Below the pieces are notes generated by a model that saw nothing but the letters and a program-made list of their open reading frames with translations, was not told the DNA's origin and made no database searches. Source: Membranipora membranacea (taxonomy: Eukaryota; Bryozoa; Gymnolaemata; Cheilostomatida; Membraniporidae). From it: a stretch of 64,000 nucleotides of DNA. Where the stretch lies: NCBI GenBank assembly GCA_914767715.1, contig OU612068.1, forward strand, positions 15,190,001 to 15,254,000, read 5' to 3'. The stretch's first letter is position 1, and every line of letters starts with the position of its first letter. The position numbers and the translations under genes are program-made. Shown here one piece after another: positions 34,239-41,899 of the stretch.

Positions 34239-35584
34239 GATACCGATGCCAAACTTGCATTCCTCAATTCATCAATATTCAGTAATTCGTCATACTCATA
34301 GTAAACCATCAAATTGACAGTCTCATTCAGTGGTTGGGAGAAAGTAAGTTCTACTTTTGTGTCACTTATGCGCTGCAGATGGGTCCCTTCACCATGACAC
34401 CAATCGCTTGTCAAATCAAAAGCATAGAGACAAAGGCTGCTCTTAAAATGTTCTGGTGTTATCCCGTTACCTTGCTCTGTGAAGGTTTTCTCACACACTG
34501 TTTGAAGATTATGATAAGCTCTCATATAGATATTCTTTTCAAAGTCAACTACTAGTGGTTTCTTCAGCGCATAGTTGTTGTTAACCATAACATTGATGGA
34601 TGATAGGTGAAATGGTTCAAACTTAAATGGGGAGTGGTTGTAGGACCCATTCTTGGCAGAGTGCTTTACCATACCAAAAATGATCAGTTTGGGCTCCTGT
34701 TGGTTTGATAATACCGTAATTGTTTCACTTCCTCTTCCTGGTGAGATCGTAAAGAACTTGACATCCGACCCATTCATTACATACTTGGCTGGTGTTTTAC
34801 GCAGAGTCTCAATATGTGAGATGCTGACAGACGGATGCACTTCTAATCTTCTCATCAGCATTGATGCCTTAACAATCTCAATTTTGTAATCATGCGGATC
34901 CGTAACACCTTTAATATGTTGTAGGACAAATTGTGGGCTGTTAAATTGCAATTCAAACCTCATTGAAACCCCTGGCAACATATACTTTTTTTGCATGAAA
35001 ATCGGGGAGTTCAATCTTCCAATGAGGTCTAGTACTGGACTTCCCGCTAGCTTTGCAGCCCTTGCTTTCATTTTTGCGTCTTGAGTACCAGTTAATTGCT
35101 CAGAATGCTCCTCAATCATGTCGTCTGATATCCATCCAACTGTTCGCAAATGAGTGTGCTTAGCTCCGTCATCATGATTCAAAATGTTGGTAAGAAATGC
35201 TTTGTGTGCATAATGTACATTATCTTCAACTTGTTTGTGATTAAGCAGTACTGAGAACTTAGAAATCAAGCTATGAAAAATCTGCTGTGATGGAGTTACA
35301 ACAACTTTCGTTCCATCAGTATCCAATTTAGTTCCATCTGAATTCTGAATCATGATCTGAAGATGAAGTAATGAGTTTGCAAGATCATAGTAGTGAGTAT
35401 TGGATCCGGTTATTTCGAATGTCACTGGTTCTAAGCCTTGAGGATGCGTCTCTGGTGTTATCTCATGGATCTCAGATTCCTTAAGATTTGTGTTGACGTG
35501 AATGTTGTCAAAGATCTGTAATTCATCCATAGCAATTTCCACAGCATGTTTGTCAAGTTTTTGATATTCACCTGTTGTTGTCAT
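34235..35584 (-). CDS. Major capsid protein, double jelly-roll (449 aa)
   Basis: Recognised as the Maverick hexon-like protein. The N-terminal region with HPQGLEPVTFEITGS, YYDLANSLLHLQI and a later LNHKQVEDN stretch is characteristic of this family, which often appears in animal genomes under uncharacterised names. Length agrees with the family (about 430-650). Trimers would form the pseudo-hexagonal capsomers. It ends in an ATGA overlap with the protease and starts 5 bp after the pVI-like gene. Intact. Confidence 0.9.
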   Translation of the reverse strand: MTTTGEYQKLDKHAVEIAMDELQIFDNIHVNTNLKESEIHEITPETHPQGLEPVTFEITGSNTHYYDLANSLLHLQIMIQNSDGTKLDTDGTKVVVTPSQQIFHSLISKFSVLLNHKQVEDNVHYAHKAFLTNILNHDDGAKHTHLRTVGWISDDMIEEHSEQLTGTQDAKMKARAAKLAGSPVLDLIGRLNSPIFMQKKYMLPGVSMRFELQFNSPQFVLQHIKGVTDPHDYKIEIVKASMLMRRLEVHPSVSISHIETLRKTPAKYVMNGSDVKFFTISPGRGSETITVLSNQQEPKLIIFGMVKHSAKNGSYNHSPFKFEPFHLSSINVMVNNNYALKKPLVVDFEKNIYMRAYHNLQTVCEKTFTEQGNGITPEHFKSSLCLYAFDLTSDWCHGEGTHLQRISDTKVELTFSQPLNETVNLMVYYEYDELLNIDELRNASLASVS

Positions 35585-35589
35585 TTTGC

Positions 35590-36018
35590 CTATGAGAAAA
35601 TGTCGCGCTTCTTCTGTAGCCGTCGCTTTTTATTGCCCTTCAAACCTCCCACAGCCAGTTTCCTCTTGACTCCTCCCCTTTTGCCTCCAGTTATGTCTGA
35701 GGTTAGAGTTCTAATAAGTTTCTTCCCACCTAAGGTCAAATTTTTGACTGCAGCAGTGGAAAGTTTCTGTCCATCAATCAAATCAGAAGCAAAGTTAGCA
35801 CCTGTCTTTAGTAGTTGCTTGCCAGCTGACTTTGCTACAGTTTTGAGAGTTGGCGCAAAACTTCTAAAAATACGCGTGAAGACACCTCCTAACCCATAGC
35901 CACGCTGTCTTGTTGCACCGCGAAATACAGGTATAAAGCCACCTTGTTGGTACGCATTTCCTTTGTAATGTTTATGTAATATGTTTGACGGGGTATCAAA
36001 GCTATATGATCTACTCAT
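35590..36018 (-). CDS. pVI-like minor virion protein (142 aa)
   Basis: Glycine-rich N-terminus, then a likely amphipathic helix at residues 47-80 (FTRIFRSFAPTLKTVAKSAG and on), and a very basic C-terminus (KRKLAV, KKRRLQKKR). This pattern recurs next to the hexon gene in Mavericks and adintoviruses and has been compared to the membrane-active adenovirus protein VI. Candidate adenain sites are QQGG|F (24-27) and ITGG|K (109-112). The start overlaps the penton stop by 4 bp (ATGA). Assignment rests on pattern and position, not on a searched alignment. Confidence 0.7.
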   Translation of the reverse strand: MSRSYSFDTPSNILHKHYKGNAYQQGGFIPVFRGATRQRGYGLGGVFTRIFRSFAPTLKTVAKSAGKQLLKTGANFASDLIDGQKLSTAAVKNLTLGGKKLIRTLTSDITGGKRGGVKRKLAVGGLKGNKKRRLQKKRDIFS

Positions 36019-36770
36019 GGTTTGACTTTCCGGAAATGTAGCGTCACGTTTGTCTTTCCTTTCTCAAATGCAATTATTCCTCCATCGTCTCGCCTTATAT
36101 TCACCTCCACTGTGTCTGTATGTGTGGAGGCAACTGGAACATATTGCACGTCTTGAAAAGTAACCCACTTAAATGTTGAGCTTTGGCGAGATGGCTCAGC
36201 CGGTACAACTCTGAGCAATGGCACCATTACGTCTCCAACCAATCTACGCTGAACAATATCTGTGTACACAAATAGCCCAACCAAACCATCATTGATATCG
36301 CTAGCTGCGCCTGACCAATGAACTCCATTTAGAAATAACTCGCCATGGTTTTTGTTAAAACCCATGATCTGTATTAGGTTTTCTGTGAAAGTCACACCGG
36401 CTACTTCATTACCCTTCACTGTTATAGCTGTTCTATCACGAAGCTCGACATAGTATATACTTAAATTACCCGTGCACCCAGCATTGCTGATGACCTTTGT
36501 TATTTCGGAGACCAGCTTTTCAACAGAGGGGTAAAACCCATCGTGCAAACTGAACTCAGTCATTGTTCCGTTGGAGAATTTAATCCAAACCTTTGCATTC
36601 ATGACATTTGGCCATCTGGCAGGAAACTGAATTTCTGTCATTCCCACCTCCCAGGCACCATCATGAATTGGAAGTTTTGGGATTTTAGTCTTATATGAAT
36701 GAAGTTTATTATCTGGAAAAAATTTTAAAGATGCATTTGATGGCAGAACTACATAAAATGAATTGCTCAT
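36015..36770 (-). CDS. Penton-like minor capsid protein, single jelly-roll (251 aa)
   Basis: N-terminus SFYVVLPSNASLKFFPDN...YKTKIPKLPIHDGAWEVGMTEIQFP is the conserved opening of the Maverick minor capsid protein, which forms pentameric vertices. The length is typical. It sits directly upstream of the pVI-like and hexon genes in the same direction, as usual in this family, and 47 bp after the integrase stop. No frame damage. Confidence 0.88.
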   Translation of the reverse strand: MSNSFYVVLPSNASLKFFPDNKLHSYKTKIPKLPIHDGAWEVGMTEIQFPARWPNVMNAKVWIKFSNGTMTEFSLHDGFYPSVEKLVSEITKVISNAGCTGNLSIYYVELRDRTAITVKGNEVAGVTFTENLIQIMGFNKNHGELFLNGVHWSGAASDINDGLVGLFVYTDIVQRRLVGDVMVPLLRVVPAEPSRQSSTFKWVTFQDVQYVPVASTHTDTVEVNIRRDDGGIIAFEKGKTNVTLHFRKVKP

Positions 36771-36817
36771 GACTGCCCTGGAGTGCGTAGAGACAGTAAG
36801 TGAGGAGACAAAATTAT
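36771..36817. other. Short gap between integrase and penton genes
   Basis: The only non-overlapping spacer of more than a few bases in the right-hand cluster. A downstream promoter could sit here or inside the integrase gene; no TATA box stands out. Confidence 0.3.
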
Positions 36818-37978
36818 TTATCGCAATTTTATTAATTGTTCAGCACTAATCCATTCATTAAATTTGCTAGGGTAGCCTCTATATGTCACAAAGTATTCCT
36901 TATTACGCTTATTTCCTCTTTCTTGTATAATATCCTCGATAATGAATGTCTTTGGCAAAGAGACCTTCTGTAATTCGTTTGCATAATATGTTCCATGAAT
37001 CTTTTCTTCTTTTTGATCTCGCAACCTGTATGTTATTGGAAATGTCTTTTCGATTTTGTCAACAAAAAATACCTCACTTGACCAGTTTTGGTCATATCCT
37101 TTTGCAAAAACATGCTTATACTTGCTTATTCTCACTGGGTCATTTATGTTAATGTCATTCTTTTTGTGTTTCTGGAGACTCTCTCGGAAGTGAAGGTTGA
37201 GCCATATATCTTCTTGGTTGGCTTTTGCTGCATCTTTGGGAGGAACCTTGGTCGTAGAGTGTTTGGTGGCATTATACCCTTTCGTTATATCATCTATCAC
37301 TTGGGTCCATCCATATGTGTTAGTATATGTAAACCAACGATGGAGCTTAGATTGAATAGTACGATTGAAACGCTCCACAATTGACGCTTTAATATCATCA
37401 TTTTCGGTAGAAAAGTGCCTTATTTGAAGCTTTTTCAGCAGAGTTTTGACCGATGAGTTGTAAAACTCTTTTCCTTTATCAGTCTGCAAATCCTTGCATG
37501 GTGAAGTGGATAAAATCTTTCCCAATTCTGCACTTATTTCTTTCCCTTGTTTCGTTTTAAGAGGAACACACCAACCAAACTTCGTAAACACATCAATCAA
37601 TGTGAGGATATAATTATAACCGGAGTTGTGAGGTGAATATTTGCGCATATCTACCAAGTCAGCTTGGTATTGAACGTTTGCCCCACTCACAATTGTTGGT
37701 CGTCTCAAAAAATTTTTGCGTGCTGTTTTATGCAAAGTATATGCATCTTGTGTTGACAACCACTCCTTTATCATCTGCTGTGGAATATCAGCTGCTTTGT
37801 CATGAAGGTGTTGTTGCCCTCCAAGAGATGATGGGAGGGAAGGTTTATAGTACAATTGTGTAAGCTTTTGAGACATTTGATTGCTCAGCTGTCGAACTTT
37901 TCCCACTTTATTGGTTTTGTTCCTGTTGGTGTGCTTTTTAATCCTTTGTTTTTGTCTTTTCGCTTTAGCTGTTTCCAT
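36818..37978 (-). CDS. Retroviral-type DDE integrase with C-terminal chromodomain (386 aa)
   Basis: The catalytic triad is Asp107 (YQADLVDM), Asp167 (LQTDKGKEF) and Glu202 (SIVERFNRT), with the D-to-E spacing of retroviral integrases. The N-terminus is strongly basic. Residues about 279-339 resemble the SH3-like domain of LTR integrases. Residues about 345-385 (IIEDIIQER...EYFVTYRGYPSKFNEW) form a chromodomain. By family knowledge it cuts and joins the inverted-repeat ends and makes 6-bp target duplications, which agrees with the GAGCAT seen here. The start at 37978 overlaps the upstream gene by 94 bp in another frame; conserved integrase sequence begins well after the overlap, so the true start could be a later Met. 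Confidence 0.95.
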   Translation of the reverse strand: METAKAKRQKQRIKKHTNRNKTNKVGKVRQLSNQMSQKLTQLYYKPSLPSSLGGQQHLHDKAADIPQQMIKEWLSTQDAYTLHKTARKNFLRRPTIVSGANVQYQADLVDMRKYSPHNSGYNYILTLIDVFTKFGWCVPLKTKQGKEISAELGKILSTSPCKDLQTDKGKEFYNSSVKTLLKKLQIRHFSTENDDIKASIVERFNRTIQSKLHRWFTYTNTYGWTQVIDDITKGYNATKHSTTKVPPKDAAKANQEDIWLNLHFRESLQKHKKNDININDPVRISKYKHVFAKGYDQNWSSEVFFVDKIEKTFPITYRLRDQKEEKIHGTYYANELQKVSLPKTFIIEDIIQERGNKRNKEYFVTYRGYPSKFNEWISAEQLIKLR

Positions 37979-38712
37979 GATGGAGATGGAAGTTTATCAA
38001 CAATCACTCGTTTCTTATCTAGAGCTTTTAACTTACGGGTATAGGGTAATGAGGAGGTAGGGAATCCTGCTTCTGCTAATGCCGCGACGAAATTATTAAC
38101 TGTCTCCCTCTGCTTTCCAAAAATGTTCCTATAAGTTACCGCACTCTTAAACAATTCCTCAGCATCTGATATATTCCATTCATTACCCTTGTATTTCAAC
38201 ACTCCTGGGGTGGTCATAGTGAAATCCTTTGATGAGTTAATGAATTTAGAAAGTCTGACAGCGCTAGACTGATAAGATTTTGGAACAGTTTTTAATGTTT
38301 CAGTAAAAATGTTTTTTTTTGATGCTTTTTCCAGTGTCGGTGTTGAAGTGTTTGTGGATGAATTGCTGGGATGAGCATTAGAGTTTGAATCGGAGACAGA
38401 TTGAGTTGGTAGCTTAAGTGTTTGCAAATTACTTTCTCTTGGTATAGGGTCAGTCAAGAATGCATCCTTTCTTGAAGTTTCAATAGCATTTCGGAAATTC
38501 CTTTTGTATCTATCTAGATTAGAGTTGTACTCGTCAAGCTTTTCCACATCTGAAGTTGTTGGTTCCTTGAGAATATCATCAATCTTTGTATCTATTTCTT
38601 TCAAAACCTTGACATTCGGGTGTGTCAACAAATCAGTTCTAGACTTGGAGTGACTGACCAATTCATTATACCTTTCTGGTTCAATTAGGAAATACTTTTT
38701 CAATGAAGACAT
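37885..38712 (-). CDS. Conserved Maverick protein of unknown function (275 aa)
   Basis: N-terminus KKYFLIEPERYNEL followed by charged helical sequence, a Ser/Thr/Asn-rich linker (about 100-125), then a compact domain at 165-225 (LKYKGNEWNISDAEELF, later FVAALAEAGFP). The domain resembles a pattern I recall from other Mavericks, which usually reads like G-S-N-I-x-D-L followed by a helical segment and a short final motif. No function is established to my knowledge. The last 31 codons overlap the annotated integrase start. It begins 4 bp after the stop of the small upstream gene. Confidence 0.75.
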   Translation of the reverse strand: MSSLKKYFLIEPERYNELVSHSKSRTDLLTHPNVKVLKEIDTKIDDILKEPTTSDVEKLDEYNSNLDRYKRNFRNAIETSRKDAFLTDPIPRESNLQTLKLPTQSVSDSNSNAHPSNSSTNTSTPTLEKASKKNIFTETLKTVPKSYQSSAVRLSKFINSSKDFTMTTPGVLKYKGNEWNISDAEELFKSAVTYRNIFGKQRETVNNFVAALAEAGFPTSSLPYTRKLKALDKKRVIVDKLPSPSWKQLKRKDKNKGLKSTPTGTKPIKWEKFDS

Positions 38713-38716
38713 CTCC

Positions 38717-39088
38717 TTACATTCCTCCTAGTAACACTTTAACAAGTGGTTTTAGTAAAAGCCCAATAAATCCTCCTTTCATTAATGTCTTCCTTCTGCT
38801 CTTGCGAGATAATGACTTTTTGCTTAGCTGTTTCAAATGTTTGTGATATGGCTTCAGTGCCCTGAATTGGTGTGTCGTAAGTGGAACATTACCATTCCTT
38901 ATATTACATGCACAGTCGCTCAAGGCATCAACTGTGTCATCACCCAGATTCTGAAGTATGCGCTTGCGGTTTGCTCCTCTGCTCCTATGCAGGTCTCTTA
39001 AGACATGAATATTACGCTGTAGCCTAGCATCCACCATGTTACTTCTAATGCGACATAAATGCAAATAACAAGTACTGAAAATATCCAT
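38717..39088 (-). CDS. Small basic virion-type protein, pX-like (up to 123 aa)
   Basis: First ATG is 39088; a second in-frame ATG at 39037 (residue 18) has the better Kozak context (AAC-ATG-G) and is where family-like sequence begins (ARLQRNIHVLRDLHRSR). The conserved layout is a helical head with CACNIRNGNVPLT, a basic middle (KKSLSRKSRRK) and a GG-hydrophobic tail. This recurs in Mavericks and adintoviruses and has been likened to adenovirus core protein X. MKGG|F (103-106) fits an adenain cleavage site. It is the first gene of the right cluster and lies only 25 bp inside the inverted repeat, so its promoter probably lies within that repeat. Confidence 0.78.
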   Translation of the reverse strand: MDIFSTCYLHLCRIRSNMVDARLQRNIHVLRDLHRSRGANRKRILQNLGDDTVDALSDCACNIRNGNVPLTTHQFRALKPYHKHLKQLSKKSLSRKSRRKTLMKGGFIGLLLKPLVKVLLGGM

Positions 39089-39113
39089 AGATTAAGTATG
39101 TATCTTATTATTG

Positions 39114-39243
39114 TGATAGGGTAGAAATTGACAACTCCCATACAATATGAGTAGTCGTTCCACCAGGAACGTTACAAAAGGGATCGAGCCGCTCATTCGT
39201 TTCAATGGGTTCGGGCTAACGACCTGCTCCCACTTTTACTACT
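39114..39243 (-). repeat. Right terminal inverted repeat, 130 bp
   Basis: Reverse complement of the left repeat with two mismatches; ends in TTTTACTACT. It contains the same CGTTCC-TGGT-GGAACG hairpin. Given the short leader, it should also contain the promoter for the minus-strand capsid cluster, although no strong TATA box is visible (a weak TATTGTATGG occurs). Confidence 0.98.
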
Positions 39244-39249
39244 GAGCAT
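39244..39249. repeat. Right target-site duplication, GAGCAT
   Basis: Second copy of the 6-bp duplication. The satellite resumes directly with GAGCATCTTGGTG, in register with the left arm. Confidence 0.97.
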
Positions 39250-41899
39250 CTTGGTGAAAAAAATGCGCATTTTGAAAAAACTTTCAAATCTCAAACTGAA
39301 ACACTTATTCAGACTCAGCTTTTCGCTGCGAGTCTGATGGCGCAAATATCGGGACGATCGGACAAGAATTGGCGAAGTTATAGCGAAAAACGTCGCTAAA
39401 ACGGACGAAAGTGTTTATCTCACTGAGTTGAGCATCTTGGTGAAAAAAATGCGCAATTTGAAAAAACTTTCAAATTTCAAACTGAAACACTTATTCAGAC
39501 TCAGCCTTTCGCTGCGAGTCTAATGGCGCAAATATCGGGACGATCGGACAAGAATTGGCGAAGTTATAGCGAAAAACGTCGCTAAAACGGACGAAAGTGT
39601 TTATCTCACTGAGTTGAGCATCTTGGTGAAAAAAATGCGCAATTTGAAAAAACTTTCAAATTTCAAACTGAAACACTTATTCAGACTCAGCCTTTCGCTG
39701 CGAGTCTAATGGCGCAAATATCGGGACGATCGGACAAGAATTGGCGAAGTTATAGCGAAAAACGTCGCTAAAACGGACGAAAGTGTTTATCTCACTGAGT
39801 TGAGCATCTTGGTGAAAAAAATGCGCATTTTGAAAAAACTTTCAAATTTCAAACTAAAACACTTATTCAGACTCAGCTTATCGCTGCGAGTCTAATGGCG
39901 CAAATATCGGGACGATCGGACAAGAATTGGCGAAGTTATAGTGAAAAACGTCGCTAAAACGGACGAAAGTGTTTATCTCACTGAGTTGAGTGAGCATCTT
40001 GGTGAAAAAAATGCGCATTCTAAAAAAACTTTCAAATTTTAAACTGAAACACTTATTCAGATTCAGCTTTTCGCTGCGAGTCTAATGGCGCAAATATCGG
40101 GACGATCGGACAAGAATTGGCGAAGTTATAGCGAAAAACGTCGCTAAAACGGACGAAAGTGTTTATCTCACTGAGTTGAGCATCTTGGTGAAAAAAATTC
40201 GCATTTTGAAAAAACTTTCAAATTTCAAACTGAAACACTTATTCAGACTCAGCTTTTCGCTGCGAGTCTGATGGCGCAAATATCGGGACGATCGGACAAG
40301 AGTTGGCGAATTTATAGCGAAAAACGTCACTAAAACGGACGAAAGTGTTTATCTCACTGAGTTGAGCATCTTGGTGAAAAAAATGCGCATTTTGAAAAAA
40401 CTTTCAAATCTCAAACTGAAACACTTATTCAGACTCAGCTTTTCGCTGTGAGTCTGATGGCGCAAATATCGGGACGATCGGACAAGAATTGGCGAAGTTA
40501 TAGCGAAAAACGTCGCTAAAACGGACGAAAGTGTTTATCTCACTGAGTTGAGCATCTTGGTGAAAAATATGCGCATTTTGAAAAAACTTTCAAATTTCAA
40601 ACTGAAACACTTATTCAGACTCAGCTTTTCGCTGCGAGTCTAATGGCGCAAATATCGGGACGATCGGACAAGAATTGGCGAATTTATAGCGAAAAACGTC
40701 ACTAAAACGGACGAAAGTGTTTATCTCACTGAGTTGAGCATCTTGGTGAAAAAAATGCGCATTTTTGTTAAACTTTCACATTTCAAACTGAAACACTTAT
40801 TCAGACTCAGCTTTTCGCTGCGAGTCTAATGGCGCAAATATCGATTCGATCGGACAAGAATTGGCGAAGTTATAGCGAAAAACGTCGCTAAAACGGACGA
40901 AAGTGTTAATCTCACTGAGTTGAGCATCTTGGTGAAAAAAATTCGCATTTTGAAAAAACTTTCAAATTTCAAACTGAAACACTTATTCAGACTCAGCTTT
41001 TCGCTGCGAGTCTAATGGCGCAAGTATCGGGACGATCGGACAAGAATTAGCGAAGTTATAGCGAAAAACGTCGCTAAAACGGACGAAAGTGTTTATCTCC
41101 CCGAGTTGAGCATCTTGGTGAAAAAAATGCGCATTTTGAAAAAACTTTCAAATTTCAAACTGAAACACTTATTCAGATTCAGCTTTTCGCTGCGAGTCTA
41201 ATGGCGCAAATATCGGGACGATCGGACAAGAATTGGCGAAGTTATAGCGATAAACGTCGCTAAAACGGACGAAAGTGTTTATCTCACTGAGTTGAGCATC
41301 TTGGTGAAAAAAATGCGCATTTTGAAAAAACTTTCAAATCTCAAACTGAAACACTTATTCAGACTCAGGTTTTCTCTGCGAGTCTAATGGCGCAAATATC
41401 GGGACGATCGGACAAGAATTGGCGAAGTTATAGCGAAAAACGTCGCTAAAACGGACGAAAGTGTTTATCTCACTGAGTTGAGCATCTTGGTGAAAAAAAT
41501 GCGCATTTTGAAAAAACTTTCAAATTTCAAACTGAAACACTTATTCAGACTCAGCTTTTCGCTGCGAGTCTAATGGCGCAAATATCGGGACGATCGGACA
41601 AGAATTGGCGAAGTTATAGCGAAAAACGTCGCTAAAACGGACGAAAGTGTTTATCTCACTGAGTTGAGTGAGCATCTTGGTGAAAAAAATGCGCATTCTA
41701 AAAAAACTTTCAAATTTTAAACTGAAACACTTATTCAGACTCAGCTTTTCGCTGCGAGTCTAATGGCGCAAATATCGGGACGATCGGACAAGAATTGGCG
41801 AAGTTATAGCGAAAAACGTCGCTAAAACGGACGAAAGTGTTTATCTCACTGAGTTGAGCATCTTGGTGAAAAAACTGCGCATTTTGAAAAAACTTTCAA

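Larger units (their letters stand above)
21524..39243. mobile_element. Complete Maverick/Polinton DNA element (17,720 bp)
   Basis: Bounded by 130-bp inverted repeats starting AGTAGTAAAAGTGGG and by a perfect 6-bp target duplication. It carries the full core set of the family: protein-primed DNA polymerase B, retroviral-type integrase, FtsK/A32-like packaging ATPase, adenain-like cysteine protease, double- and single-jelly-roll capsid proteins, and small virion-type proteins. Length is within the usual 15-20 kb. Core reading frames are all open, with no stop or frameshift seen. By family knowledge these elements are integrated forms of, or relatives of, adintoviruses. Whether this copy makes particles cannot be read from the sequence. 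Confidence 0.97.

Noticed and set aside
36818-37978. LTR retrotransposon suggested by the integrase
   Set aside because: No reverse transcriptase, gag or LTRs; the integrase lies among Maverick capsid genes between long inverted repeats with a 6-bp duplication.
34334-38044. Plus-strand frames opposite the capsid and integrase genes (34334, 34653, 35546, 36946, 37088, 37633, 37856)
   Set aside because: Shadows of recognised minus-strand genes, with biased composition and no family features.
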